A stretch of DNA of 64,000 nucleotides from an uncultured Mesorhizobium sp. (lineage in GTDB: Bacteria; Pseudomonadota; Alphaproteobacteria; Rhizobiales; Rhizobiaceae): positions 1 to 64,000 of the forward strand of contig CALFXR010000066.1 in assembly GCA_937958475.1 (NCBI GenBank), read 5' to 3'. How positions within the stretch are numbered: position 1 is the first letter of the stretch; every line of letters starts with the position of its first letter. Under the pieces are notes generated by a model. The model was not told the origin of the DNA. It did not search any database and worked only from the letters and a program-made list of their open reading frames with translations. A program made the translations under genes and the position numbers. Below, in pieces: positions 46,451-55,600 of this stretch.

Positions 46451-46594
46451 GGGACAGGCAACGGCAGTCGCGTCCTAGGCGGCAGCGGCGCCGACAGTTG
46501 CGCAACTCGGCCGAGAGGCTGTGGAGATCGGATCCCGTGGTGCGCTTCACAGTGCGCCGTGCTAGTCTGGTCGCGACCATGAAGGAGCGACATG

Positions 46595-46885
46595 ATGGGT
46601 GAACGACCGCTCGCCCTGCATCTGGGGGAGAAGCTGCGCCAGAACCTCGAAACGGAGGCTCGGTTGCGCGAGGTTCCGGAATCGGCCGTAGCCGAGGAAG
46701 CAATCCGCGAGTTTCTGGACCGGCAGGCCTGGATGCGCGAGGAAGTGATCAAGGCCGTCCGTGAAGCGGACAAGGGCGTATTCATTTCGCAGGAGGCGAT
46801 GGAACGCTGGATCGACAGCTGGGGGACGGAGAACGAATTGCCTCCACCCGAGCCTGACATCTTCCTTTCACCGAAGGAGTCGTGA
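46595..46885 (+). CDS. Antitoxin-like ribbon-helix-helix protein
   Basis: A 96-residue protein with a predicted N-terminal RHH DNA-binding motif (LALHLGEKLRQNLETEARLREVPESAVAEEAIREFL) and an acidic/Pro-rich C-terminal tail that would wrap the toxin. The ATG at 46595 is used because AGGAG ends seven bases upstream; another ATG one codon earlier is close. Its stop overlaps the toxin's GTG start, the classic antitoxin-toxin order. Likely represses its own operon. Confidence 0.75.
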   Translation: MGERPLALHLGEKLRQNLETEARLREVPESAVAEEAIREFLDRQAWMREEVIKAVREADKGVFISQEAMERWIDSWGTENELPPPEPDIFLSPKES

Positions 46886-47163
46886 GGCTTCGGTTCCTTC
46901 CCGATGCTCAGCGCGACCTGGATTGGTTTCGCATCTACTACGAAACGATCTTCCCTGAAGGTGCAGACAGGGCCCGCCGTCAGTACCGTCGAACCATGGC
47001 CAATCTCCGGTCAAATCCGTATATCGGTCAGCCGGTCGGGCACGGCGCGCGCAGATTTCCCATTCCGCGGACGCCGTTTTCGGTTATCTACCGGGTCGCC
47101 GAACTGGAACTAGAGATCTTTCGAGTTCTCGATCAGAGAGCGGAACACCCGATCGAGCCATGA
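46882..47163 (+). CDS. ParE/RelE-superfamily toxin
   Basis: A 93-residue protein starting with GTG at 46882 (overlap GTGA with the antitoxin). The pattern RLRFLPDAQRDLDWFRIYYETIFPEGADRARRQYRRTMANLRSNPYIGQPV (split here only as description) and PFSVIYRVAELELEIFRVLDQR is that of ParE/RelE-fold toxins, which act on gyrase or on ribosome-bound mRNA. Which target applies cannot be told by eye. The stop lies 20 bases before trpA. Confidence 0.82.
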   Translation: MRLRFLPDAQRDLDWFRIYYETIFPEGADRARRQYRRTMANLRSNPYIGQPVGHGARRFPIPRTPFSVIYRVAELELEIFRVLDQRAEHPIEP

Positions 47164-47182
47164 AGAACGAGAAACAAACCGC

Positions 47183-48025
47183 ATGAGCAACACCCGCATC
47201 GACCGCCGCTTCGCCAAGCTCAAGGCCGAAGGCCGGCCTGCCCTCGTCACCTATTTCATGGGCGGCGATCCGGATTACGACACCTCGCTGTCGATCATGA
47301 AGGCGCTGCCCAAGGCCGGCAGCGACGTGATCGAGCTCGGCATGCCCTTCTCCGACCCCATGGCCGACGGCCCGGCCATCCAGGCGGCCGGCCTCCGCGC
47401 CCTGAAGGGCGGCCAGACGCTGAAGAAGACGCTGCAGCTCGCCCGCGAATTCCGCCGCGACGACAACGAGACGCCGATCGTCATGATGGGCTACTACAAC
47501 CCGATCTACGTCTACGGGGTCGAGCGCTTCCTCGCCGACGCCATCGACGCCGGGATCGACGGGCTGATCGTCGTCGACCTGCCGCCCGAGATGGACGAGG
47601 AGCTGTGCATCCCGGCGCTCAAGGCCGGCATCAACTTCATCCGCCTGGCGACGCCGACCACCGACGACAAGCGCCTGCCCACCGTGCTGACGAACACGTC
47701 GGGCTTCGTCTACTACGTGTCGATGACCGGCATCACCGGTTCCGCGCTGCCCGACACCTCGAAGGTCGCAGCGGCGGTCGCCCGCATCAAGGCGCACACC
47801 GACCTGCCGGTCTGCGTCGGCTTCGGCGTCAAGACGGCCGAACAGGCGCGCGCGATCGGCGCCTCGGCCGACGGCGTCGTCGTCGGCACGGCGATCGTCA
47901 ACGCGGTGGCGAGCGTCATCGGCCCGAAGGGCGAGAAGACCGCCGACCCGGCCGAAGCCGTGGCGACGCTGGTCGACGGCCTGGCGCACGGCGTGCGCCG
48001 CGCCCGCCTTGCTTCCGCCGGATAG
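47183..48025 (+). CDS. trpA: Tryptophan synthase alpha chain
   Basis: A 280-residue TIM-barrel enzyme cleaving indole-3-glycerol phosphate to indole and G3P. Catalytic Glu and Asp lie in VIELGMPFSDPMADGPAIQAAG, and the phosphate-binding GFGVKTAEQARAIGASADGVVVGTAIV segment is intact. It begins 20 bases after the toxin stop and has only a weak ribosome-binding site, so expression may depend on the upstream cassette. accD follows. Confidence 0.98.
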   Translation: MSNTRIDRRFAKLKAEGRPALVTYFMGGDPDYDTSLSIMKALPKAGSDVIELGMPFSDPMADGPAIQAAGLRALKGGQTLKKTLQLAREFRRDDNETPIVMMGYYNPIYVYGVERFLADAIDAGIDGLIVVDLPPEMDEELCIPALKAGINFIRLATPTTDDKRLPTVLTNTSGFVYYVSMTGITGSALPDTSKVAAAVARIKAHTDLPVCVGFGVKTAEQARAIGASADGVVVGTAIVNAVASVIGPKGEKTADPAEAVATLVDGLAHGVRRARLASAG

Positions 48026-48073
48026 GCTTCCCATCTTCCCGACATCCGTCCCCGGGACGAAGGACCGCAAGCG

Positions 48074-48994
48074 ATGAACTGGATCACCAACTACGTCCGG
48101 CCTAAGATCAACTCGATGCTCGGCCGCCGCGACATGCCGGAGAACCTCTGGATCAAGGATCCGGAGACCGGCGAGATGGTCTTCCACAAGGATCTGGAGG
48201 ACAACCAGTTCGTCATCCCGGCGTCCGGCCACCACCTGAAGATCTCGGCTAAGGAGCGGCTGCGCTACTTCTTCGACGACGGCAAGTACGAAGCCATCGA
48301 CCACGGCAAGGTCGTCGTCGATCCGCTGAAGTTTCGCGACGAGAAGCGCTACACGGACCGCCTGCGCGACGCCAAGGCCAAGACCGGGCTCGATGATGCC
48401 ATCCTTTCCGGCCTCGGCACCATCGAGGACCTGCCCATCGTCGCCACGGTGCAGGACTTCGCCTTCATGGGCGGTTCGCTCGGCATGGCCGCCGGCGATG
48501 CGCTCATCCGCGCCTTCGACACGGCGCGCGAGAAGAAGCGGCCGATGGTGCTGTTCGCCGCCTCGGGCGGCGCCCGCATGCAGGAAGGCACGCTGTCCTT
48601 GATGCAGCTGCCGCGCACGACGGTCGCGGTCGATCGCCTCAAGGAGGCCGGTCTGCCCTATATCGTCGTGCTGACCAATCCGACCACAGGCGGCGTCACG
48701 GCCTCATACGCCATGCTGGGCGACGTGCACATCGCAGAGCCCGGCGCGCTGATCGGCTTCGCCGGCCCACGCGTCATCGAGCAGACCATCCGCGAGAAGC
48801 TGCCCGAAGGGTTCCAGCGCGCCGAGTACCTGATGGAACACGGCATGGTCGACATGGTCGTGTCGCGCCTGGAGCTGAAGAAGACGATTGCCCGGCTCCT
48901 CAAGATTCTCTTGAAAACGCCGGTTTCCGACGCGGCGGAGCCGCAGGAAAAGGTGCCGGCCGTGCTAGGGGCGGGCGAGGAAGCGAAGGCCTGA
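48074..48994 (+). CDS. accD: Acetyl-CoA carboxylase carboxyltransferase beta subunit, zinc-finger-less
   Basis: A 306-residue crotonase-fold subunit that with AccA transfers the carboxyl group from biotin to acetyl-CoA. The carboxyltransferase core (KAKTGLDDAILSGLGTI, GGSLGMAAGDALIRAF, SGGARMQEGTLSLMQ, TTGGVTASYAMLGDVHIAEPGALIGFAGPRVIE) is intact. In the N-terminal region the four cysteines of the usual zinc ribbon are absent: WIKDPETGEMVFHKDLEDNQ has no Cys. Other alphaproteobacteria are known with reduced versions. Its place between trpA and folC is a conserved rhizobial order. Confidence 0.97.
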   Translation: MNWITNYVRPKINSMLGRRDMPENLWIKDPETGEMVFHKDLEDNQFVIPASGHHLKISAKERLRYFFDDGKYEAIDHGKVVVDPLKFRDEKRYTDRLRDAKAKTGLDDAILSGLGTIEDLPIVATVQDFAFMGGSLGMAAGDALIRAFDTAREKKRPMVLFAASGGARMQEGTLSLMQLPRTTVAVDRLKEAGLPYIVVLTNPTTGGVTASYAMLGDVHIAEPGALIGFAGPRVIEQTIREKLPEGFQRAEYLMEHGMVDMVVSRLELKKTIARLLKILLKTPVSDAAEPQEKVPAVLGAGEEAKA

Positions 48995-49075
48995 CGGAAC
49001 GCGCCGTCGCTTCGCCTCGACCAAGTCAACTCCCGGAAGCGCCCGGTGCCTTCCAGCCAGCAAGGCGGGATTCCC

Positions 49076-50410
49076 GTGACCACGACACAAGCGGCCGACC
49101 GCGAAATCGAGCGCCTGATGGCGCTCCATCCGAAGGGTTTCGACCTGTCGCTCGACAGGATCTCGCGCCTGCTCGAAAGGCTCGGCAATCCGCAGGACCG
49201 CCTGCCGCCGGTGATCCACATCGCCGGCACCAACGGCAAGGGCTCCGCCGCCGCCTTCTCGCGCGCGCTCATCGAGGCGCAGGGCAAGCTGGTGCACGTC
49301 CACACCTCACCGCATCTCGTCAACTGGCACGAGCGCTACCGCCTCGCCGCGCCGGGCGGCGGCCGGCTGGTCTCCGACGCCGTGCTCGCCGACGCCATCC
49401 GGCGCGTCGCCGAGGCCAATCGCGGCGAGACGATCACCGTCTTCGAGATCCTCACCGCCGTCACCTTCGTGCTGTTCTCCGAGCATCCCGCCGATGCGGC
49501 GGTGATCGAGGTCGGGCTTGGCGGCCGCTTCGACGCGACCAACGTGATTCGCCATCCCGCGGTCTCGGTGATCATGCCGATCTCGCTCGACCACGAGGCC
49601 TATCTCGGCGACCGGGTCGAACTGATCGCCGCCGAGAAGGCCGGCATCATCAAGCGCGGCCGGCCGGTGGTCATCGGCGCCCAGGAGCACGAGGCGGCGC
49701 TGGACGTGCTCGTCGACACGGCCATGCGCCTCGGCTGCCCGACCAAGGTCTACGGCCAGGACTTCCTCGCCTTCGAGGAGAACGGCCGCATGGTCTACCA
49801 GGACGAGGACGGGCTGATGGACCTCACCCTGCCCCGGCTCTCCGGCCGCCACCAGTTCGCCAATGCCGCCGCCGCGATCGCCGCGGTCAAGGCCGCCGGC
49901 TTCGAGATCGGCCATGCCGCCGCCGACCGGGCGATGGGCAGCGTCGAGTGGCCGGGCAGGATGCAGCGCCTGCCGCACGGCCGGCTCTCCGACCTCGCCC
50001 CGGCGGGGGCGGAAGTGTGGATAGACGGCGGCCACAATCCGGGCGCCGGGCTCGTCGTCGCCGAGGCGCTGACCGAGCAGGAGGAGCGCCTGTCGCGCCC
50101 GCTGTTCCTCATCGCCGGGATGCTCAATACCAAGGACCAGACCGGCTATTTCAGCGCGTTCCGCGGCATTGCCCGCCACGTCTATACGGTGCCCGTGACG
50201 ATGAGCGAGGCCGGCACGCCGAACGCCGAGCTCGCCGCGCGCGCCGAGGCCGCCGGGCTGTCGGCCGAGCCTGTGGCGTCGGTCGCCAACGCGCTCAGGC
50301 TCCTGCGCGATACCTGGGATCCGGCCGAAGAGGCGCCGCGCGTGCTGATCGGCGGCTCGCTCTATCTCGTCGGCGAAGTGCTCGCCGAGAACGGCACGCC
50401 GCCGACCTGA
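49076..50410 (+). CDS. folC: Bifunctional dihydrofolate/folylpolyglutamate synthase
   Basis: A 444-residue ATP-dependent ligase that makes dihydrofolate and then adds glutamates. The P-loop is IAGTNGKGSAAAF, followed by HTSPHLVNWHERYRL (folate site), GLGGRFDATNV and HxxxLGD-like DHEAYLGDRVELIAAEKAGIIK. Two GTG starts are possible: 49046 and 49076; the latter has AAGGCGGG upstream and gives the usual N-terminus. The bidirectional terminator at 50447-50471 follows. Confidence 0.96.
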   Translation: MTTTQAADREIERLMALHPKGFDLSLDRISRLLERLGNPQDRLPPVIHIAGTNGKGSAAAFSRALIEAQGKLVHVHTSPHLVNWHERYRLAAPGGGRLVSDAVLADAIRRVAEANRGETITVFEILTAVTFVLFSEHPADAAVIEVGLGGRFDATNVIRHPAVSVIMPISLDHEAYLGDRVELIAAEKAGIIKRGRPVVIGAQEHEAALDVLVDTAMRLGCPTKVYGQDFLAFEENGRMVYQDEDGLMDLTLPRLSGRHQFANAAAAIAAVKAAGFEIGHAAADRAMGSVEWPGRMQRLPHGRLSDLAPAGAEVWIDGGHNPGAGLVVAEALTEQEERLSRPLFLIAGMLNTKDQTGYFSAFRGIARHVYTVPVTMSEAGTPNAELAARAEAAGLSAEPVASVANALRLLRDTWDPAEEAPRVLIGGSLYLVGEVLAENGTPPT

Positions 50411-50446
50411 ACCGGACGCCGGACCGTCGCAACCTCCTGAAACGAC

Positions 50447-50471
50447 AAGACCCGGCGCATGGCCGGGTCTT
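50447..50471. terminator. Bidirectional terminator between folC and trxA
   Basis: AAGACCCGGC (50447-50456) and GCCGGGTCTT (50462-50471) form a perfect 10-bp stem with a five-base loop. It lies between the converging folC and trxA stops (37 bases after the folC stop). Short T/A patches flank both sides. Confidence 0.8.
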
Positions 50472-50494
50472 CCGTATTCGTCGGGTCTTGCAGA

Positions 50495-50818
50495 TCAGGC
50501 GATGGCGCCGTTGATCCAGTGCGAAAGGGCGGTCTTCGGCGCCGCGCCGACCTTCATGTCGGCGACCTGGCCGCCCTTGAAGAGCATCAGGGTGGGGATC
50601 GAGCGGACGCCGAACTGTGCGGCCAGTTCCGGATTCTCGTCGATGTTGAGCTTGGCGACCTTCACCTTGCCGGAAAGCTCGTTGGAGATCTCCTCGAGCG
50701 CGGGCGCGATCATCTTGCAGGGGCCGCACCACTCGGCCCAGAAGTCGACGACCACCGGCTCGGCGGAGTCGAGCACGTCGGCCTTGAAGTTGTTCTTGTC
50801 GGTCTTGACGGTGGCCAT
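50495..50818 (-). CDS. trxA: Thioredoxin 1
   Basis: A 107-residue thioredoxin with the redox site WCGPC at 30-34 (Cys31 and Cys34) and the cis-Pro loop RSIPTLMLF. It reduces protein disulfides in the cytoplasm. Length and sequence are standard. The position after folC, on the opposite strand, is typical of rhizobia. Confidence 0.99.
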   Translation of the reverse strand: MATVKTDKNNFKADVLDSAEPVVVDFWAEWCGPCKMIAPALEEISNELSGKVKVAKLNIDENPELAAQFGVRSIPTLMLFKGGQVADMKVGAAPKTALSHWINGAIA

Positions 50819-50944
50819 GCCAGCCTTCCTTTCGCAGGTTCCTGAAATTCGAGTTGCACGAGATGTGGTGCGCAGCCGATCGGCGTTCAAGCCGCGTTTT
50901 TGTCACGCCTGTGTGAGTCGAACAAGGGCATCCGATGCTCCGGG

Positions 50945-52690
50945 TCAGGGTCCGGCGAGGTCGAAGAGATTGGGCAGTTCGAGGGTGCGGACGAAGACCG
51001 TGCCCTGGCCGAACACGCGCAGCTCGACGAGCTGGCCCGACGAGCCGCGCGCTGCCGTCTGGTCGAACAGGAAGTTGCCCAGCGAATAGACCTCCGCCGT
51101 GTCGCCGCCGCCATGGGCGACGATGCCCCTGCTCGCCACATGCGGATGCGCGCCGACGATCACGGTTGCCGAGCGCAGGCGCATCGCGTCCGCCAGTGCC
51201 TTCTCGCGCCCGGAAGGCTCGGCCGCATATTCGCGGCCCCAATGCACGAAGGCGACGACCGGCCGCTCGCCGTCTTCCCGGATCAGCCGGTCGAGCAGCG
51301 CGTCGCCGATCAGGTCGACCTGCGGCGAGCCATTGGTGTCGAGGTCCGAGAGGCCGACGATGTCCAGCCCGGGCAGGTCGAGCAGGTCGCCCTGGCCGAA
51401 CCAGCGGATGCCGGCGGCCTCGAGCGCCCGGGTCGTTTCGGCGTAGCCCGACGGCCCGAGATCGAGCGAATGGTTGTTGGCCAGCCCCGCACCGACGACG
51501 TTCAGCCGCTTCAGCCAGGCGACCGTCAGGTCCTCCGGCATGGCGAGAGTCAGATCGTCGATCGCCTGCGGCACGTTGGGCAGGATCACGCCTTCCAGAT
51601 TGACGACGAGCGGGCGTTTCTTCGTGCGGGAAAGCACGGCGCCGGCGACGCGGTCGGCCGATTCGTCGTCGAGCAAAGCGAGCTTCATCGCCCGGCCGAA
51701 ATTGGTGTCGCCGGCGAGGTAGTAGACGGCGACGTCGTCGGGGTTCGGATCATTGAACTCCGGTCCGAACCGTCCGAACAGGATGACCATGTAGCTCGTC
51801 GTGCTGTCGGACGGCTTCGCCTCGTACTGCTGCGCATTGTCGTTGGCGATCACCAGCGGCGCGGCGCCGACGACCTGCTGCTGCAGCCGCATCTGCACGT
51901 AGAGCGCACCGAGCGAATCGAGATGCGCCGGCTGCTCGAGCATGGCGACCTGGTCGAGAGAACCCGCGGCGATCACGTTCAGCGTCTGCTGGTCGCGCAG
52001 GCGGGCGGCGTGCTGCGGCAGGTAGTGCGAGAAATCGGTCGATTCGAGCACCAGCGTCTCGTCGTCGACGAGCGGCGCCAGCGCATCCGCAAGCGCGTCC
52101 CAGTCGGTCCGCCGGCTCTTGATCGAGATCGCCACCGGGACCACGTGCGCGTCGGGGAAATAGTGGCGCACGAAGGGCAGCAGCGCCCGCACGCCGTGGT
52201 CCTTGTCGAACAGGCAGGAGTCCTCGACGAGGTCGCTGGCGGCGAGAAGCCGGCCGACGGCCTCCGCGTCCGTCTCCACCTGTCCGAGCACGGTGTGGAA
52301 GCCGCGCGACGTCGTCGCGAAGGGCTTCGCCGAGCGGCGGAAGTGGTCCGGCGACAGGATGACGATGCGCTTGTAGGCGAAGCCGGACGCCGCCTTCAGG
52401 CCGAGCGCCACCAGCCGGTCGGCGAGCAGGTGATGCGGCACCGTGACGCCGGACAGCCTGACGTTCGACGGCCGATTGTCGGCGACCTTGCCAATCGCCG
52501 CCTCGAACGGGCCGGCATCCTGATAGAAGGGCGGATAGTCCTCGCCCGCCGGCGGACACGCCGGCGCCGCCTTCGCGACCCCGCCGGCGTGGGCGAACAT
52601 GAGTAGCGCCGCGGTGGCTAAGCCGGCTAAGCAACGGACGCACCGCATCTTGGCGGTCGGCGGGTTCGTGATCGTCGCGTTCCCCGTCAC
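50945..52690 (-). CDS. MEMO/AmmeMemoRadiSam B-like domain fused to CapA-like domain, exported
   Basis: A 581-residue envelope protein. After a signal peptide (about 15-42, ending VAKAA) an AMMECR/MEMO1-type domain runs from about 45 to 320; visible MEMO motifs are TVPHHLLADRL, ILSPDHFRRS, DHGVRALLPFV and ESTDFSHYLPQ. A CapA-type metallophosphatase-like domain follows (about 335-575) with LAGDTNFGRAM, VVNLEGVI, GLANNHSLDLG, FVHWGREYA and VGAHPHVAS. The GTG at 52690 overlaps the WD40-caspase stop (GTGA); an internal ATG at 52648 would also begin with a signal peptide. CapA proteins act in poly-gamma-glutamate-type surface polymer synthesis; the role of the fusion is unknown. Confidence 0.8.
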   Translation of the reverse strand: MTGNATITNPPTAKMRCVRCLAGLATAALLMFAHAGGVAKAAPACPPAGEDYPPFYQDAGPFEAAIGKVADNRPSNVRLSGVTVPHHLLADRLVALGLKAASGFAYKRIVILSPDHFRRSAKPFATTSRGFHTVLGQVETDAEAVGRLLAASDLVEDSCLFDKDHGVRALLPFVRHYFPDAHVVPVAISIKSRRTDWDALADALAPLVDDETLVLESTDFSHYLPQHAARLRDQQTLNVIAAGSLDQVAMLEQPAHLDSLGALYVQMRLQQQVVGAAPLVIANDNAQQYEAKPSDSTTSYMVILFGRFGPEFNDPNPDDVAVYYLAGDTNFGRAMKLALLDDESADRVAGAVLSRTKKRPLVVNLEGVILPNVPQAIDDLTLAMPEDLTVAWLKRLNVVGAGLANNHSLDLGPSGYAETTRALEAAGIRWFGQGDLLDLPGLDIVGLSDLDTNGSPQVDLIGDALLDRLIREDGERPVVAFVHWGREYAAEPSGREKALADAMRLRSATVIVGAHPHVASRGIVAHGGGDTAEVYSLGNFLFDQTAARGSSGQLVELRVFGQGTVFVRTLELPNLFDLAGP

Positions 52691-55600
52691 GGCCGCGCCA
52701 GAAGGATATTTTCCATGTTGCTGATGAAGTAGAACGGCTTCTGCTTCGAGCCTGTCAGCCGGATCACCTCGCGGTAGATATAGTCGGCGAGGCCGAGCAG
52801 GCGGATGCCGTCGCCCGAGCTGTTGGCGGCGCCGCGCAGCCCCTCCAGCACCGAATAGGTGAACACGCCGTGGCCGAGTTCCGGCAGCTCGGCGGCCGTG
52901 CTGTTCGCCGCCGTGGCCGAGAACACGACGATGCGCGCGTCGGCGGCGTCCTTCTCCAGCCGCGGATTGAACGAGTTGGCGGCGTGGCAGGTGTCAAGCA
53001 GCATGAAGCGCACGCCCTCGGCGCGCTCGACCGCCTTCTGGATGTCGGACCAGTCGACCAGCGAGGAGCGCTTCCACTTGTCCGGGTCCTGCTTCCGCCC
53101 GTCCGATGGAATGAAGTAGTAGTCCTCGTCGACATTGATGCCGTGGCCGGCGACGAAGACGATGGTCGTGTCGTCGGGCCCCGGCTTGTCGAGGAAATCC
53201 TCGATCTCGTCGCTGATCGTGTCCGAATCCGGCTCGAGGATGTCGTCGAGCCTGACGACGCTTCCCAGCGCCTGCTCGTTGTCCGGTGATTCGTCGAGCG
53301 CGTCGCGGTTGACGAGGACGAGCGTCTCCATGCCCGAATAGAGCGGCCCGGAACGCTCGGCGATGACGCGTACCAGCTCCGCCGCATCGTCGACAGGATA
53401 GCGCAGGTCGCAGGAACGGCCGTTGCAGTCGGTCGGCAGCAGCGGATATTTCTCCACGCCGATGGCGATGAGGTAGAGCTTGCCCTTGCGAACCTCTTCC
53501 TTGCGCGTCTTGGCCAGCGCCACGACGCTGCGCTCGGTGAGATAGCCGAACTCGTTGACGCCGGTGACGCTGATCCGGTTCTCGCCGTCTTCGACCGGCA
53601 CTTCGATCACCGTCCGCTTGCCGTCGCCCGAGACAGAACGCGATGCCGAGTTGCCGACGTTACGGCTGTTCGACAGGATGGCGAATTCGGCGACGTCGGC
53701 GCCCGCTTCCTCGGCGCCGACCACCTCGACCGCGACGAAGCCCTCGCGCACGCCGCTCTGGTCCTCGGCGATGCGGATGTCGAACTCCGGCGGCCGGCGC
53801 TCGAGCAGGCGGCGCAGTTCGTTGTCGACGCCGGGCCGCATCTCGGTCACCGCTTTCTTGGCGCTGCCGAGGATGATCGCCCGGCGCACCATCTCCGGGC
53901 TCCACAGGTAGCGCTTCAGCTGGCCGGCGCGGACGAAGCGGGCTTCCTTGTCGAGGCCCTGGTTGACGTGCCAGCCGATCATCTTGTCGCCCTCGTCGGA
54001 CGAGTAGTAATAGCCCTGCGGCATCCAGATGACGAATTCCTTGCCGGCAAAGAACATCGAGACAATCAGCTCATGAGTCTCGAGGTTCCACAGGCGCAGC
54101 GTCTGGTCGGCACTGCCGGTCACCATCAGCTTGCGGCCGGTCGCCGTGGCGATGGCGTTGATCTCGCCCGTGTGGCCGTCGCGGAACTCGCCGGAGATGT
54201 CGCCGGTCGCGGTGGAATACTGGATGAGCGTGCCGTCATTGCCGCCGGTGACGACATCGAGCCCGCCCGGAAGCAGGGTGAAGGCCGCGTGCAGGTAGCC
54301 GTTGGTGGCATCGTTCTCGATCGACTGCACGACCTTGCCGCCATTGGATATCTCCAGGATGGCGTTCGCGAGTTCGTCCGCGCCGCCCGCCGCAGCGGCG
54401 AGCGACCAGGCGCCCTCCGCATGGACGGCGCGGTTGTAGGGGCCGGCGCCGGCCCCCTGCGGCGATTCGAAGAAACGATCGGGCAGCGGCAGGAGCAGCA
54501 TCGTCTCCAGGGCGCCCTGCACTTCGGGACAGGCGACGCGCTCCGGGCACGGATTGGCGTTGCCCCAGGCGATGGCGGCGCCGGCCTGATCGATGCCCAC
54601 CGCCGTCACCGGCTGGCCGAGGCCGACCATCTCGGCCTGGCGCTCGCCCGTCAGCGGGTCCCAGACGTGGATGGCATGCCTGGTGCCGCCGGCCGTAACC
54701 AGATGCAGTCCGTCCTTGTCGGCGGCGCTGGCGAACACCGTGCCGTCGTGGCCGCGGTATTCCATCGTCCGGGCGCCGTTTTCGACGTCGAATACCACCG
54801 TGCGGTTGCGGTCGGCGCAGCGATAGCCGCAGGAGGCGGCGAGCAGCTTTCCGCCCGCGGCGAAGGCGAGCGAGCCGATGTAGAAGTCGAGCCCGTCGAG
54901 GGCGCTGATCAGCGCGCCGGTCGCGGCGTCGCGGATCTCGATCGCGCCGCTTTCGGTGCCGATGGCGAAGCGGTTGCCATCCGGCGAGGCGGCGAGCGCC
55001 ATGATGCGGACGTCGCGCAGCGCCTCGGCGTCGTCCATCTCGATCTCGGCGCCGCTGCCGGTGTCCCACAGGCGGATGCCGTTATCGGTGGTTACCGCCG
55101 CGAGTCGCGCCCCCCCGGCGGCCCAGGCGATGCCCTGGATGTGCCAGGAATCGCCGTCGAGCGTGGTCTCGGCGACCCACGATCCGTCCTCGCCCCTGCG
55201 CCAGATGAAGACGAAGCCGTCCTGGCCGGCCGCGGCGAGGCGGCTGCCGTCGGGCGAGAAGGCGACGTCGTAGACGGCGTATTGCGGACCCTTCAGCGTC
55301 GCCTTCAGCCTGCCGGTTCCCAGATCGAAGAGGCGCACGTCGCCATAGGGCGGCCTGTCGCCAAGTCCCGGCCCGAAATAGCCGCCGGCGGCGATCGTCT
55401 CGCCGTCGGGGGACACGGCGACGGCGAAGATCTTGCCTTCGTTGCCCTCGCCGATATGGCCGCGGATGGTGCGGATCGACACCTGCTGCCGCCAGTCCCA
55501 CACGCGGATCGTCTTGTCGTCCGACGCCGAGACGAGCAGCGCCCCGTCCGGCGTGAAGGCGACGTCCTTGATGAAGGCGCGGTGGCCGCCCGTGTCGAGG

